NCBI GenBank assembly: GCA_017557625.1
Contig: JAFYYG010000028.1
Location: 24,629 to 88,628 of the forward strand
DNA from: Muribaculaceae bacterium
GTDB taxonomy: Bacteria > Bacteroidota > Bacteroidia > Bacteroidales > Muribaculaceae
DNA length: 64,000 nucleotides
Direction of reading: 5' to 3'
Part shown: positions 1 through 8,386 of the stretch, piece after piece
Position numbering within the stretch: the first letter of the stretch is position 1
Layout: each line of letters opens with the position of its first letter
Program-made: the position numbers and the translations under genes
Notes under the pieces: model-generated
Seen by the model: only the letters and a program-made list of their open reading frames with translations
Told to the model about the DNA's origin: nothing
The model's database searches: none

Positions 1-2468
1 TGTACAACGGTTGATACTGTGATGATGCGCTCACGGTCTTTGCGCTCGATGGTTGGCGGGGTAAAACGTTCCACCACTTTACCCACTTCTTTGAGCTTGA
101 TGCCGTTGCCCATGGCGTTATAGAGAGTGATGTTCTCGATGTCCTCCAGCGACTGACGGTGCTCTGGGTCATACATCACCTTGATGTCATACTCGTCACC
201 ATCTTCACGGAAGTAACTTGCCGTGTTACCATTAATGCGGTTTCGGATATATGTGGCGGCAGTTGAGAGATTAAGGCCATATAGTGCCAGTTTTTCACGG
301 TCGAAGTCAACTTGATATTCAGGTTGATAGTCGCTTCGGCTGATGTTGATGTCGGCAGCTCCAGGCACATTCTCAAGAATGCGCTTGAGCTGTTGAGCAA
401 CACTATCGGTCTTCTCGAAGTCGTAGCCATAAATCTCATAGTTCAATGCCGATTGTCCGCTCATGCCACCTCCTCGTTGGCCACCCACATTAACAAGGGC
501 TTTCTTAAGCTCGGGATAATGCTTGAGGTCTTCACGCATAAGTCCCGCAATCTCGGTAATACTCCGCTTTCGTTCACCTGGGTTTACGAGCCTGAGGTTC
601 ATGGATATAATGTGTGAGCCGTTACTCTGCATGGATCCCCATGTGTTGTCGCTGCTGGCTTGGCCCACAGTGTAGTTGAACACTTGTATCTCAGGATACT
701 TTTCGGTCCACTCTTTATAAAGACGCTCACACACATCTTTAGCAACTTCAACTCGTGTTCCTATGGGGAGTTCAAGGTTGATTCCCAATCGGCTGTTGTC
801 CATTGTCGGGAAGAACTCACTGCCCACAAATTTCATCAGGAACATCGAAGCCACAAATACACCAAGAACCACTAGCGATGTTATCCAGCGATGTCGCACA
901 CAATGAGATAGCAACCAAGCGAAGACATCATCGAGTTTGTCGAGGACTTTCTCGATAGGCCCATAAATCTTGGTGAAGAATTTGTTTTCGGTGCGTTTAA
1001 GCCTGAGCATGCGGCTACAAAGCATTGGTGTGAGCGAAAGTGCAGCGGTGGTGGAGATAATCATCATGATAGTCACCATCCATCCCAACTGACGGAAGAA
1101 CACACCGGTCATACCCGTGATGAGAGTCAACGGGAAGAACACCGCAATAAGAGTCAACGTGGACGCTATTACCGATATCGCCACCTCATTGGTGCCATGC
1201 ACGGCCGCTTGTTTCGGGTCGGCCCCTCGCTCAATGTGTGTGGTCACGTTCTCAAGTACCACGATGGCATCGTCAACCACCATACCAATAGAAATTGACA
1301 ATGCCGATAGCGACACGATGTTCAATGAGTTTCCAGTGGCATATAGGTAGATGAACGAGGCGATGAGGGAGATTGGAATGGTGAGCACAATGATGATGGT
1401 TGCTCTCCATCGTCCGAGGAAGAAGAATACCACTATCACTACGAAGAGAAGTGCGAACAACACTGTCTCAACGAGAGAAGAAATAGTGTTGCGGATATTG
1501 TCACTGGTATCTACAATGTAGTCAAGCTTGATATCGGCAGGCAGGTTCTTCTGGATGTTGGGTAGCTGTTTCTGGATTTGATTAGAAATCTCTACCGAGT
1601 TGGCACCGCTCTGTTTTTGGACAATAATCATGGCGCCACGCACGCCATTGGTGAAGGTTTCTTGAGCTCGTTCCTCAAGAGAGTCGTCGATGCGTGCCAC
1701 ATCGCTCAGGTGAACTGCAGCTCCATTTGACACTCCCACAACGATGTTGGCAATCTCTTTTGGGTCTTTAAACTCACCCTCTACTCTAAGCGCATAGGTC
1801 TCGTTACCGATGTCAAAAGTACCACCTGGGATATTTCGGTTTTCGGCCCCGACGAGTGACGCTATTGTCTCTATACTAAGGTGATATGCTTCAAGTTTGA
1901 GAGGGTCAACATAGATGTGTACTTCACGCTTTGGAGCTCCCATGATAGATACCGAACCTACGCCATCAACACGAGCCAATGAGTTGGCAACATTCTCGTC
2001 AAGAATTTTGTATAGTCCTGGCACGCTTTCATGCGCTTGCGCCGAGAGTAGCACAATAGGAATCATGTCGCTCGAGAACTTGAAGATGATGGGTGTGTTG
2101 GCGTTGTCGGGCAACATACTCGACACCATGTTCAGTTTGTCACGTACATCGTTGGTGAGCACATCGATGTCGTATCCATACTCAAACTCGAGGGTCACAA
2201 TAGAGATGTTTTCTCTCGAAGTGGAAGTGATGTGCTTGAGGTGCTCAACCGAGTTGAGTGAGTTTTCAAGCGGTCGAGTGACGTTCTGCTCAATATCTTC
2301 GGCACTTGCTCCCGAATAGCTTGTCATTACCATGATGGTGTTGGTATCTATGTCGGGGTACAAGTCGATAGGCAATTTCTGTAGTGAGAACAGACCAAGA
2401 ATCACGACAGCCACGAAAATAAGGATTGTCGTTACTGGTCGTTTCACCGAGCTGGAATAAAGACTCAT
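1..2468 (-). CDS. RND multidrug efflux pump inner-membrane subunit (AcrB/HAE1 type), 3' end outside window
   Basis: This is the proton-driven inner-membrane pump of a tripartite efflux system. About 822 residues are visible of the roughly 1030 usual for the family; the C-terminal part lies beyond the left edge. The start MSLYSSSVKRPVTT is the usual RND N-terminus, a short cytoplasmic segment before TM1. The porter-domain motif SGASAEDIEQ, the central TM block with GMVVDDAIVVLEN (the TM4 Asp pair that relays protons) and the second porter half are all readable. It is the last gene of the run TetR-TolC-adaptor-pump, 67 nt after the adaptor gene, so co-transcription is likely. The sequence resembles drug-type HAE1 pumps more than heavy-metal CzcA pumps, but the substrate cannot be told. 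Confidence 0.95.
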   Translation of the reverse strand, partial: MSLYSSSVKRPVTTILIFVAVVILGLFSLQKLPIDLYPDIDTNTIMVMTSYSGASAEDIEQNVTRPLENSLNSVEHLKHITSTSRENISIVTLEFEYGYDIDVLTNDVRDKLNMVSSMLPDNANTPIIFKFSSDMIPIVLLSAQAHESVPGLYKILDENVANSLARVDGVGSVSIMGAPKREVHIYVDPLKLEAYHLSIETIASLVGAENRNIPGGTFDIGNETYALRVEGEFKDPKEIANIVVGVSNGAAVHLSDVARIDDSLEERAQETFTNGVRGAMIIVQKQSGANSVEISNQIQKQLPNIQKNLPADIKLDYIVDTSDNIRNTISSLVETVLFALLFVVIVVFFFLGRWRATIIIVLTIPISLIASFIYLYATGNSLNIVSLSALSISIGMVVDDAIVVLENVTTHIERGADPKQAAVHGTNEVAISVIASTLTLIAVFFPLTLITGMTGVFFRQLGWMVTIMMIISTTAALSLTPMLCSRMLRLKRTENKFFTKIYGPIEKVLDKLDDVFAWLLSHCVRHRWITSLVVLGVFVASMFLMKFVGSEFFPTMDNSRLGINLELPIGTRVEVAKDVCERLYKEWTEKYPEIQVFNYTVGQASSDNTWGSMQSNGSHIISMNLRLVNPGERKRSITEIAGLMREDLKHYPELKKALVNVGGQRGGGMSGQSALNYEIYGYDFEKTDSVAQQLKRILENVPGAADINISRSDYQPEYQVDFDREKLALYGLNLSTAATYIRNRINGNTASYFREDGDEYDIKVMYDPEHRQSLEDIENITLYNAMGNGIKLKEVGKVVERFTPPTIERKDRERIITVSTVV

Positions 2469-2535
2469 AATAGGATGTGATTATGATGTTTACTTTTTAT
2501 TGTCTAAATATGCTGTGAAATGGTTGTGATTAATG

Positions 2536-3732
2536 CTAATTAGAGGCGTTGTTGTCTTTGAGTTTCACTTTGACGCCATTGGTGAGCTTAGATTGCCCAG
2601 CAACAACCACGCGGTCGCCGTCGTTAAGGCCACTCAGAATCTCATAACGGTCGCCAAGTCGCATGCCAAGTTCTATCTCGGTATAAGTCACAGTGCCATT
2701 ATCGTTATAAACATAAACAAATCGTTTTCCTGAGCCTTGCATCTTCACGATGGCATTGTCGGGAACTACAATGTGTTTTTGAGTGCCATAATTGAATTTA
2801 ACACGTGCAAACATACCTGTGCTCACTTTGCCAGCGCCATTGTTGATGGTGACTTCCACTTGGAAAGTTCTAGTTTGCTGGTTGATTTCGGGGTGAATGA
2901 GATATACTGTGCCGTTAAACGTCTCGTCGGGGACTGCATCGAGAGTAACTGTTACAGGCATCCCATTCTTAATTTTGGCGAACTCTTCCTCGTTGACGTT
3001 TACGATGACCTTGAGAGGATTCATCTGCTGAACGGTGAGGATGGGGCCCATGGGCAGGTCACCAGCATCGTAGTTGCGAGCGCTAACTACACCACTGATG
3101 GGACTAGTTAAAACGGTGTTCTCCTGCACGGTCTGCATTGAACGCTGGCTGGCGCCAAGCGACGAGCGGCTTGCTTCGAGCGATGCTTTGCTGGCGTCGA
3201 GAGCGCGTTTGCGTGCTTTCAGCGACTCTTGTGCTGCATCGTAAGCTGCTTGCAGCTGGTCAACAGCCTGTTGGGTGCCCCCTCCAATTTTAACTAACTC
3301 CTTGGCACGGTCGAGGTCTTTCTTTTGCCTGGCCAGATTGATCTCCTCGCTTTTAAGTGCGGCCTCTTGACTGGCAAGTGCAGCAGCTTGGTTTTCAACT
3401 CCTGCTCTCTGTCCTGCGATAGCACTCTCTTGATTAACTGCCGACACGTTGTCGAGGATTACAACTGCCTGCCCAGCTCTTACATTGCTACCTACGTCAA
3501 CGAGAATGCGCTTGATGCGGTTTCCTGTTGATGATGAGATGTTGTTGATTTTGAAAGCCTCTATCGTAGCGGTATATTCGCTAATCTCGTCAACATCATC
3601 GGTGTGAACGCTTTGCAGTTCCACCATTGGTGTCTCATCTACATCTGGACCTTTCTTGTCCTTCTTTCCTGAGCAAGAGGAAAATAGTGCTGCGATTAAC
3701 ACTAATGCTGTGAATGATTTGTAAGTTTTCAT
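2536..3732 (-). CDS. Efflux RND periplasmic adaptor lipoprotein (AcrA/MexA family)
   Basis: A 398-residue membrane-fusion protein that joins the RND pump to the outer-membrane channel. The signal peptide ends in a lipobox (LFSSCSGK), so the mature protein should be anchored as a lipoprotein. A split biotinyl-lipoyl domain flanks a long Ala/Gln/Ser-rich helical hairpin (about residues 120-205, a coiled coil with repeated ALKSEE/SLEASR-type heptads). Beta-barrel and membrane-proximal domains follow (PDETFNGTVYLIHPEI; VPDNAIVKM). Length is normal for the family. It sits between the TolC-like gene (30 nt upstream) and the pump gene. Its upstream boundary lies in a three-copy 14-nt tandem repeat that also overlaps the porin stop codon. 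Confidence 0.95.
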   Translation of the reverse strand: MKTYKSFTALVLIAALFSSCSGKKDKKGPDVDETPMVELQSVHTDDVDEISEYTATIEAFKINNISSSTGNRIKRILVDVGSNVRAGQAVVILDNVSAVNQESAIAGQRAGVENQAAALASQEAALKSEEINLARQKKDLDRAKELVKIGGGTQQAVDQLQAAYDAAQESLKARKRALDASKASLEASRSSLGASQRSMQTVQENTVLTSPISGVVSARNYDAGDLPMGPILTVQQMNPLKVIVNVNEEEFAKIKNGMPVTVTLDAVPDETFNGTVYLIHPEINQQTRTFQVEVTINNGAGKVSTGMFARVKFNYGTQKHIVVPDNAIVKMQGSGKRFVYVYNDNGTVTYTEIELGMRLGDRYEILSGLNDGDRVVVAGQSKLTNGVKVKLKDNNASN

Positions 3733-3733
3733 C

Positions 3734-3775
3734 TTTATCGTTGTTCGTTTATTGTTGTTCGTTTATCGTTGTTCG
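3734..3775. repeat. Three tandem copies of a 14-nt unit at the porin/adaptor junction
   Basis: Three head-to-tail copies of TTTATYGTTGTTCG occupy 3734-3747, 3748-3761 and 3762-3775; only the sixth base differs, in the middle copy. The array overlaps the end of the TolC-like gene (stop at 3763-3765) and fills the gap before the adaptor start at 3732. Read on the minus strand, each unit carries a TAA, so copy-number change would alter the spacer rather than extend the porin much. Confidence 0.9.
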
Positions 3776-5109
3776 TTGGAGACTCCATATTTTGCCAAAG
3801 GCGCATTGCCGAGCATCAGTTCAAGGTTGCTCTGTGAAACGAGCAAGTTATAGATTGCTTGGTAGTAGGAGAGACGTGCGCCAAGTAATGCGTTTTGAGT
3901 GTCTTGAATTTGCAGGAAGGTGCCTACTCCGAGTTTGAAACTCTCTTGCATTATGTTGTCGCTTTTCTCGGCGAGTGCCACACTGGCTGCGTTACTCTCG
4001 ATTTGCTTTAGGTTGCTCTTGATGTTGTTGAGCTGAGTCTCAACTTGCGAGTTGAGAGTGCGAGTTAGGTTCTCGCGCTGCCATTTCATTTCATTGACAG
4101 CGATTTCGGCCTCTTTCTGCTTGAAATATCGCTGGCCACCTGAGAACAGATTCCACGACAGTGATAATGCTGCTTGTGAGTAGGGACTCCAGTTGAAGTT
4201 CTTGAAAGGACTACCGTTGCTCATGGAGTTCCAAGAATAGTTGATGCTGCCATATAGGTTTGGAAACCACGACATCTTCTGTGTCTCGAGGGCTTTCTTC
4301 ATATAGTCGGTCTGGAGGTCAAGTAGCCTAAGGCTGGGGTTGTTGACAAGCGAAGTGTCAACGGTCATGGTGTAGTCATACATCATTGCCTTGTAGCTGT
4401 CGAGTGTCTCGCTTGGTTCAATGTCAACGTTGGCATCCATGCCCATGAGCACCTTGAGCTGCAGTTTAAGAGCGTCGATAGAGTTCTGTGCGTCAAGAAT
4501 TGACGGCTCGAGTGTAGTGGCTGCCACGCGCGCACGGGTCATGTCATACTCACTGGCCACTCCAATCTCAAACTGCTTCTTGAATATTTCGGCGGTGAGC
4601 AGCGCCGTCTCGTGGTTGGCTTCTATCACCCGCTTGCTGTCGCGTGCCAGCAGCAGGGCATAATAGGCGTTTTTCACTTGGTTTACCAGCGAGAGGCGTG
4701 ATGAGCGTGCATTTTCAATGTTCTGGAGAATTTGGTTGTCGCTCAATTTTATAGATTTCCACAGTGCTGGAACGATTATTGGCAGTGTACCGCTAAACCC
4801 CACGCTGTGAGAATTGTCGGTGCCTACCTTGATTCTCTGTTCTCCCATCACAAATGTTTGCTTTGCAAGGGTTCGAGAGTAGCTGGCAGAGAAATCAACG
4901 TTAGGGAACAATTGCCCCAAGGTTTCTTTCTTGGAGTAATCGACACGTTGAATCTCCATGTCGGCGACAATGATTGATGGATTGTCGCTCAGAGCGATGC
5001 GGATGCAGTCGTCGAGAGTCACGTTAAGTGTCTCGGCTCCTGATGCTAATGATGTTGTTGTCAACGCAACAGCTATCAGCGCGATTTTAGATAATTTTTT
5101 CAGATGCAT
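3763..5109 (-). CDS. TolC-family outer-membrane efflux channel
   Basis: A 448-residue protein with a cleavable signal peptide (ending near LASGA) and two outer-membrane efflux-protein repeats. The first begins LNVTLDDCIRIALSDNPSI; the second contains the duplicated helical pattern ending FLQIQDTQNALLGARLSYYQAIYNLLVSQ, a hallmark of TolC-like proteins. It would form the trimeric outer-membrane exit duct for the pump encoded downstream. It lies 12 nt after the TetR-type regulator gene, so the four genes read as one operon. The start at 5109 follows directly from the signal peptide. Confidence 0.93.
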   Translation of the reverse strand: MHLKKLSKIALIAVALTTTSLASGAETLNVTLDDCIRIALSDNPSIIVADMEIQRVDYSKKETLGQLFPNVDFSASYSRTLAKQTFVMGEQRIKVGTDNSHSVGFSGTLPIIVPALWKSIKLSDNQILQNIENARSSRLSLVNQVKNAYYALLLARDSKRVIEANHETALLTAEIFKKQFEIGVASEYDMTRARVAATTLEPSILDAQNSIDALKLQLKVLMGMDANVDIEPSETLDSYKAMMYDYTMTVDTSLVNNPSLRLLDLQTDYMKKALETQKMSWFPNLYGSINYSWNSMSNGSPFKNFNWSPYSQAALSLSWNLFSGGQRYFKQKEAEIAVNEMKWQRENLTRTLNSQVETQLNNIKSNLKQIESNAASVALAEKSDNIMQESFKLGVGTFLQIQDTQNALLGARLSYYQAIYNLLVSQSNLELMLGNAPLAKYGVSNEQR

Positions 5110-5121
5110 ATTTTTATTTAT

Positions 5122-5745
5122 TTAGTTTTCTTCTTTTTTGAGGAGGTGTTTCACAACATAGTCTTCAATTATTTTCTGCCCTTTGGTTGTTGCCATGCCT
5201 CGCATGAAGTTGAGGAATGCCGCATCAAAGACTTCGGTGGCTGTGTATTCGGGGAACGGGAAGTCTTGCATGTGGTGAAGGGTCTTCATGTTGTTGCTGA
5301 ACACAAAAGCGGCGATCTTGCATTTGATGCTTGGAAGAACCAGACCTTCGTCTTTGGCCTTTCTGATGATGCGGGCCAACGACAGGATGTGGTCTATCTC
5401 TTGAGCCTTGTATTCATCAAACGCTTCGGGATAAAGTCGCTTGATGTCGGCAAGAAATGCGGGCGACACCTTCTGGATGAACTCTCGTGCTACAGTATAT
5501 ACACCTAGCAGGGCTTCGAAGTTGTTGGCCGACTGCTCAAAGATTTGAGAGAACTTCTTGTTAGTTTGCTGCTGGTTGTACTTGATGACATCGCTGATGA
5601 GGTTGTGTTTGTTGGGAAATGTCTCATAGAGCGTGCGCTTCGAGATGCCGCACTCTCGCGCCACCATGTCCATAGTCACCGACTGAGGACCGATGTGCAT
5701 CATCAAGTTCATAGAATTTTTTAAAATCTTCTCTCTTAAATCCAT
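5122..5745 (-). CDS. TetR/AcrR-family transcriptional regulator
   Basis: A 207-residue regulator. The N-terminal 50 residues hold the TetR helix-turn-helix (VTMDMVARECGISKRTLYETFPNK, in two parts: VTMDMVARECGISK and RTLYETFPNKHNL). The remainder is an all-helical ligand and dimerisation domain with no close known ligand signature. It is the first gene of the efflux operon and probably represses it: this is inferred from position and family, not shown. A 9-nt inverted repeat at 5810-5835 upstream is a candidate operator. Confidence 0.92.
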   Translation of the reverse strand: MDLREKILKNSMNLMMHIGPQSVTMDMVARECGISKRTLYETFPNKHNLISDVIKYNQQQTNKKFSQIFEQSANNFEALLGVYTVAREFIQKVSPAFLADIKRLYPEAFDEYKAQEIDHILSLARIIRKAKDEGLVLPSIKCKIAAFVFSNNMKTLHHMQDFPFPEYTATEVFDAAFLNFMRGMATTKGQKIIEDYVVKHLLKKEEN

Positions 5746-5809
5746 ATGATATAGGAGATTATAAATTTAGTTTGATTTTTTGCTTGAATAATCGATGCAA
5801 AGTACGTAA

Positions 5810-5835
5810 AAAACTTTTAAAACTCCAAAAGTTTT
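5810..5835. promoter_or_regulatory. Candidate TetR-type operator upstream of the efflux operon
   Basis: Perfect 9-nt inverted repeat, AAAACTTTT at 5810-5818 and AAAAGTTTT at 5827-5835, separated by 8 nt. Its centre lies about 77 nt before the regulator start codon, and the size fits TetR-family operators. The surrounding DNA is AT-rich, so chance occurrence is possible. Confidence 0.35.
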
Positions 5836-5929
5836 CTTGGTTCATTTGTTATATTTTTTTGTTCTTTTTAATTTTTTAGGTTGAGTCTCGGAAGTCTTGG
5901 AAACAAAAATCAGAAATTTTGTCTTTAAT

Positions 5930-5960
5930 TTTGTATTTCTTGCTACTTGCATTATCTTTG
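5930..5960 (+). promoter_or_regulatory. Bacteroidetes-type promoter for the DUF2461 gene
   Basis: TTTG at 5930-5933, a 19-nt spacer, then TATCTTTG at 5953-5960. This matches the Bacteroidetes -33/-7 consensus and predicts a short leader before the ATG at 5984. Confidence 0.7.
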
Positions 5961-5983
5961 TGAGTTGAAAAAAGAAATAATGC

Positions 5984-6658
5984 ATGAAATCACAGAGTAA
6001 TATTCATGAGGTGCTTGATTTTCTGCGGCTGTTAGGTGCCAACAACGACCGCATCTGGTTCAAGGCGAACAAAGAATCACTTTTTGACCCGCTGCGGCAA
6101 GCTTGGGAAAATGATATAGAGCGACTCATCATGCTCATGTCGGAGTGGGACGAGAAGGCTCGGGGACTTGACGTGAAGCAGGCGGTGTATCGTATCTACC
6201 GTGACATTCGCTTTTCGCACGACAAGCGGCCCTATAAGCAGTATTTCAGTGCGGTTATTGGACGCGGTGGTCGCCACTGTGTTTCAAGTGGTTATTACAT
6301 CCACTTTGAACCCGACCACCTGATGCTGTGCGGTGGGGTGTGGTGGCCAGCAAAGGACAAACTTGATGCCCTGCGCCGACTTATCGACGCAGAGCCTGAG
6401 GAGTTTGCTAAACTTGTAAACGACAAGCGTTTAGCGGTATCGGGATTTGGCTTTGAGGGAGAAACGCTCAAGAATGTGCCAAAAGAATACCCTAAAGACC
6501 ATCCCCTGGGCGATTATCTCAAGCGCAAGGAATATATCCTCGCCAAGCATGTTGATGAGGATTATTTTGCCTGCGATGACTGGGTGCAACGCGTCAACGA
6601 TGACTTCAAGGTGCTAAAACCCATCCACGATTTTTTGGACTATGTCTATGATGAGTGA
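5984..6658 (+). CDS. DUF2461 domain-containing protein
   Basis: A 224-residue cytoplasmic protein of the DUF2461 (TIGR02453) family, recognised by the start EVLDFLRLLGANNDRIWFKANK, the central motif YRIYRDIRFSHDKRPYK and the later GGVWWPAKDKLDALR. Members are widespread in bacteria and fungi, and their biochemical role is not established. The gene stands alone: it has its own promoter and its downstream neighbour is on the other strand. Length is normal for the family. Confidence 0.9.
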   Translation: MKSQSNIHEVLDFLRLLGANNDRIWFKANKESLFDPLRQAWENDIERLIMLMSEWDEKARGLDVKQAVYRIYRDIRFSHDKRPYKQYFSAVIGRGGRHCVSSGYYIHFEPDHLMLCGGVWWPAKDKLDALRRLIDAEPEEFAKLVNDKRLAVSGFGFEGETLKNVPKEYPKDHPLGDYLKRKEYILAKHVDEDYFACDDWVQRVNDDFKVLKPIHDFLDYVYDE

Positions 6659-6667
6659 CCAGTTTTA

Positions 6668-6817
6668 TTATTGCCTGTAACGAAAATGCTTGCGGTTCAT
6701 TAGGTAGTTCAGTTCCTCCTCATCTAAATCGCACAAAGTGAAGATGAAGCCAAACAAGTTAATTGCCAAATAGTTTCCTCCAAAAGGGTGCTTTTTGATA
6801 ATTCTAATGTAGTTCAT
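6668..6817 (-). pseudogene. Short remnant of a small Bacteroidetes protein (HPFGGNYLAINLFG motif)
   Basis: A 49-codon frame from the ATG at 6815-6817. It contains KKHPFGGNYLAINLFGFIF, a motif I associate with a family of roughly 90-110-residue Bacteroidetes proteins that continue into an NHE..IH..RQ metal-site-like segment and a membrane helix. Here that segment reads NRKHFRYRQ and then stops, 10 nt from the end of the DUF2461 gene. The Glu and one His of the putative site are missing, and so is the C-terminal half. A truncated, decayed gene is the simplest reading. A functional mini-protein cannot be excluded, and the family link rests on memory. Confidence 0.45.
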
Positions 6818-6866
6818 AGTGCTTAATTTAATGCATAATGCACAATGCATAATTCACAATTTATTC
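6818..6866. repeat. AT-rich spacer with tandem TGCATAATGCACAAT-like units
   Basis: Overlapping imperfect repeats of the type aATGCATAATGCACAATgcataattcaca fill the spacer upstream of the remnant gene. A related stretch (TAATGCACAATTCACAATGC) follows rarA at 35068-35087. Such low-complexity intergenic words recur in this window and carry no recognised function. The remaining bases to 6973 show no gene. Confidence 0.5.
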
Positions 6867-6973
6867 GCTCGTAAGCGTGTTGATTATTATATGCAAATTT
6901 GTTTTGCACTACAAAATTACAACACAAAAAAGCGGGTTAAATAGAAATGGCAACCTTGCACTTGTGTGTTTTT

Positions 6974-7822
6974 TTAGGAATCGTAAAGTGATCTTTCAAT
7001 GACCAATGGCATGCGTTTGCGCTTGAATTCAGAGCGGCGATGGCGGGTGAGCACACGTTCCACGGTTTCGGCGCTGTAGGCATCGACAAGTCGCTTCATC
7101 TCCTGCTCATCGTCGCCGTGTTGCAAATAGGTGTTGAGGATGTCGTCCACGTCCTCGTAGGTGTGACCTGGGGCTATTTGTGCCATGTCACCTCCAGCTG
7201 CCACGCCGTTGCCGTCGGTTGGCATGATGTCGTAGGCTGCACGCAGGGATTGATGGCGCGGGTCCTTCTCATCGGTGAAACGCTCGGTAAAGATATATTT
7301 GCATAGCTCATAGACCTCATGCTTCCACAGCCCGCCAATGGGGTTGTAGTCGGCAACGTCGCCGTGGATGGTCCAGAATCCCAGGTTGTGCTCTGTCAAG
7401 TTGTCGGTGTCCATCACCAGACCTCCTGTCACCGAGGCGAGATTGTAAAGGTAAATCATGCGCAGTCGGGCTTTGATATTGCCTTGTGAAATAGGTGTTG
7501 AGGGATAGCGTTGCTCGCAAGTGGCTTTCAAAAGCAAATACTGCGCTTGCAGGTTCTCCACCCAGTATTCATTGCAGAAAGCCTTCATTGCCAGACTCGC
7601 CGAGTCGTTCTCCTCAATGGTGTTAGACGAGCATGGCAAACTGACACCGATAAACTTGAACTGCTGCTCTGGATATTGGTTAACCACCTCGTGGCAGATG
7701 GCCGCAGTCACGGTAGAGTCAAGGCCCCCTGAGAGTCCCAATATCATTGTCTTCAGTCCATTTTCTGTTAGATACTTAGCCGTTTGGCTTACCATGGTCT
7801 CAAAAGCTTTCTTATAATTCAT
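6974..7822 (-). CDS. nadE: Ammonia-dependent NAD synthetase
   Basis: A 282-residue enzyme that amidates nicotinic acid adenine dinucleotide to NAD+ using ATP and ammonia. The PP-loop ATP-pyrophosphatase motif GLSGGLDSTVTAAIC lies at about residues 28-42. The deamido-NAD-binding segment reads MDTDNLTEHNLGFWTIHGDVADYNPIGG (in parts MDTDNLTEHNLGFWTIHGD and VADYNPIGGLWKHEV). There is no N-terminal nitrilase domain, so the enzyme is the ammonia-dependent short form. It is transcribed alone, away from the 111-residue membrane protein gene. The 7823-7880 leader consists of repeated TTTTGAGTTGTCAG-like words. Confidence 0.93.
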   Translation of the reverse strand: MNYKKAFETMVSQTAKYLTENGLKTMILGLSGGLDSTVTAAICHEVVNQYPEQQFKFIGVSLPCSSNTIEENDSASLAMKAFCNEYWVENLQAQYLLLKATCEQRYPSTPISQGNIKARLRMIYLYNLASVTGGLVMDTDNLTEHNLGFWTIHGDVADYNPIGGLWKHEVYELCKYIFTERFTDEKDPRHQSLRAAYDIMPTDGNGVAAGGDMAQIAPGHTYEDVDDILNTYLQHGDDEQEMKRLVDAYSAETVERVLTRHRRSEFKRKRMPLVIERSLYDS

Positions 7823-7828
7823 AGTTGT

Positions 7829-7879
7829 CAGTTTTGAGTTTTGAGTTGTCAGTTATCAGTTGTTGGTTTTGAGCTTTTC
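7829..7879. repeat. Low-complexity TTTTGAG/GTTGTCAG direct repeats
   Basis: Short words TTTTGAG (four times) and GTTGTCAG/GTTATCAG alternate just upstream of the nadE start. They occupy what should be the nadE leader or promoter. No clean TAnnTTTG element was found for nadE. Confidence 0.6.
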
Positions 7880-7946
7880 AGTTTGCAAATTTCGTCAAAA
7901 ATCTTGATGTATGCAAGTATTTCATAATATTGAGAAAGAAAAATAT

Positions 7947-7977
7947 TTTGTTGTTTTATAATTATTGCTTACCTTTG
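7947..7977 (+). promoter_or_regulatory. Bacteroidetes-type promoter for the 111-aa membrane protein/xth operon
   Basis: TTTG at 7947-7950, a 19-nt spacer and TACCTTTG at 7970-7977. It predicts a leader of about 65 nt before the ATG at 8051. Confidence 0.7.
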
Positions 7978-8050
7978 CAACAATTCAAGAAAATTGAATA
8001 GGCTACTTTTGTAATGTTTTGAGATTTTTAGACCAATTAAAATAACTATT

Positions 8051-8386
8051 ATGAACCAAGCGAAATTACTGATGAGGCACGCGTTTATTCTTTATGTGCT
8101 GTGCCTAGTGCTAGGCTTTGCTCTGCTGTTTTTGGGCAAAAAAGATCTTATTCCTTATTGGCTTCTTGTTGCAGGTACCGTGATAGTTTTTGTGGCTTTT
8201 GTGGCGTGGGTGTTCTTGCTTGTGAAAGCCCGCAAGCTTGACCGTGCTGAGTGTCGTCGTGTTGAGGCTGAGATTCTGAAAAATGCCGCCAAAGAAGATG
8301 CCGTTGACAAGGCGATAGAAAACGGCGACATTGTCGACGAGGTAACCTATGATCAGAGTGATTATAAAAACGACGACGAGCAATGA
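8051..8386 (+). CDS. Small two-helix membrane protein of unknown function
   Basis: A 111-residue protein with two closely spaced hydrophobic helices (about residues 10-30 and 36-58) and a soluble, strongly acidic C-terminal tail of about 45 residues (DAVDKAIENGDIVDEV...NDDEQ). I do not recognise a family with certainty. Its stop codon overlaps the exonuclease III start by 4 nt (ATGA), so the two are translationally coupled behind the promoter at 7947. That arrangement is the only hint of a functional link. The tail is probably cytoplasmic. Confidence 0.8.
   Translation: MNQAKLLMRHAFILYVLCLVLGFALLFLGKKDLIPYWLLVAGTVIVFVAFVAWVFLLVKARKLDRAECRRVEAEILKNAAKEDAVDKAIENGDIVDEVTYDQSDYKNDDEQ

Noticed and set aside
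3734-3775. CRISPR-like array
   Set aside because: Three 14-nt units abut directly with no spacers and no cas genes nearby; it is a simple tandem repeat.
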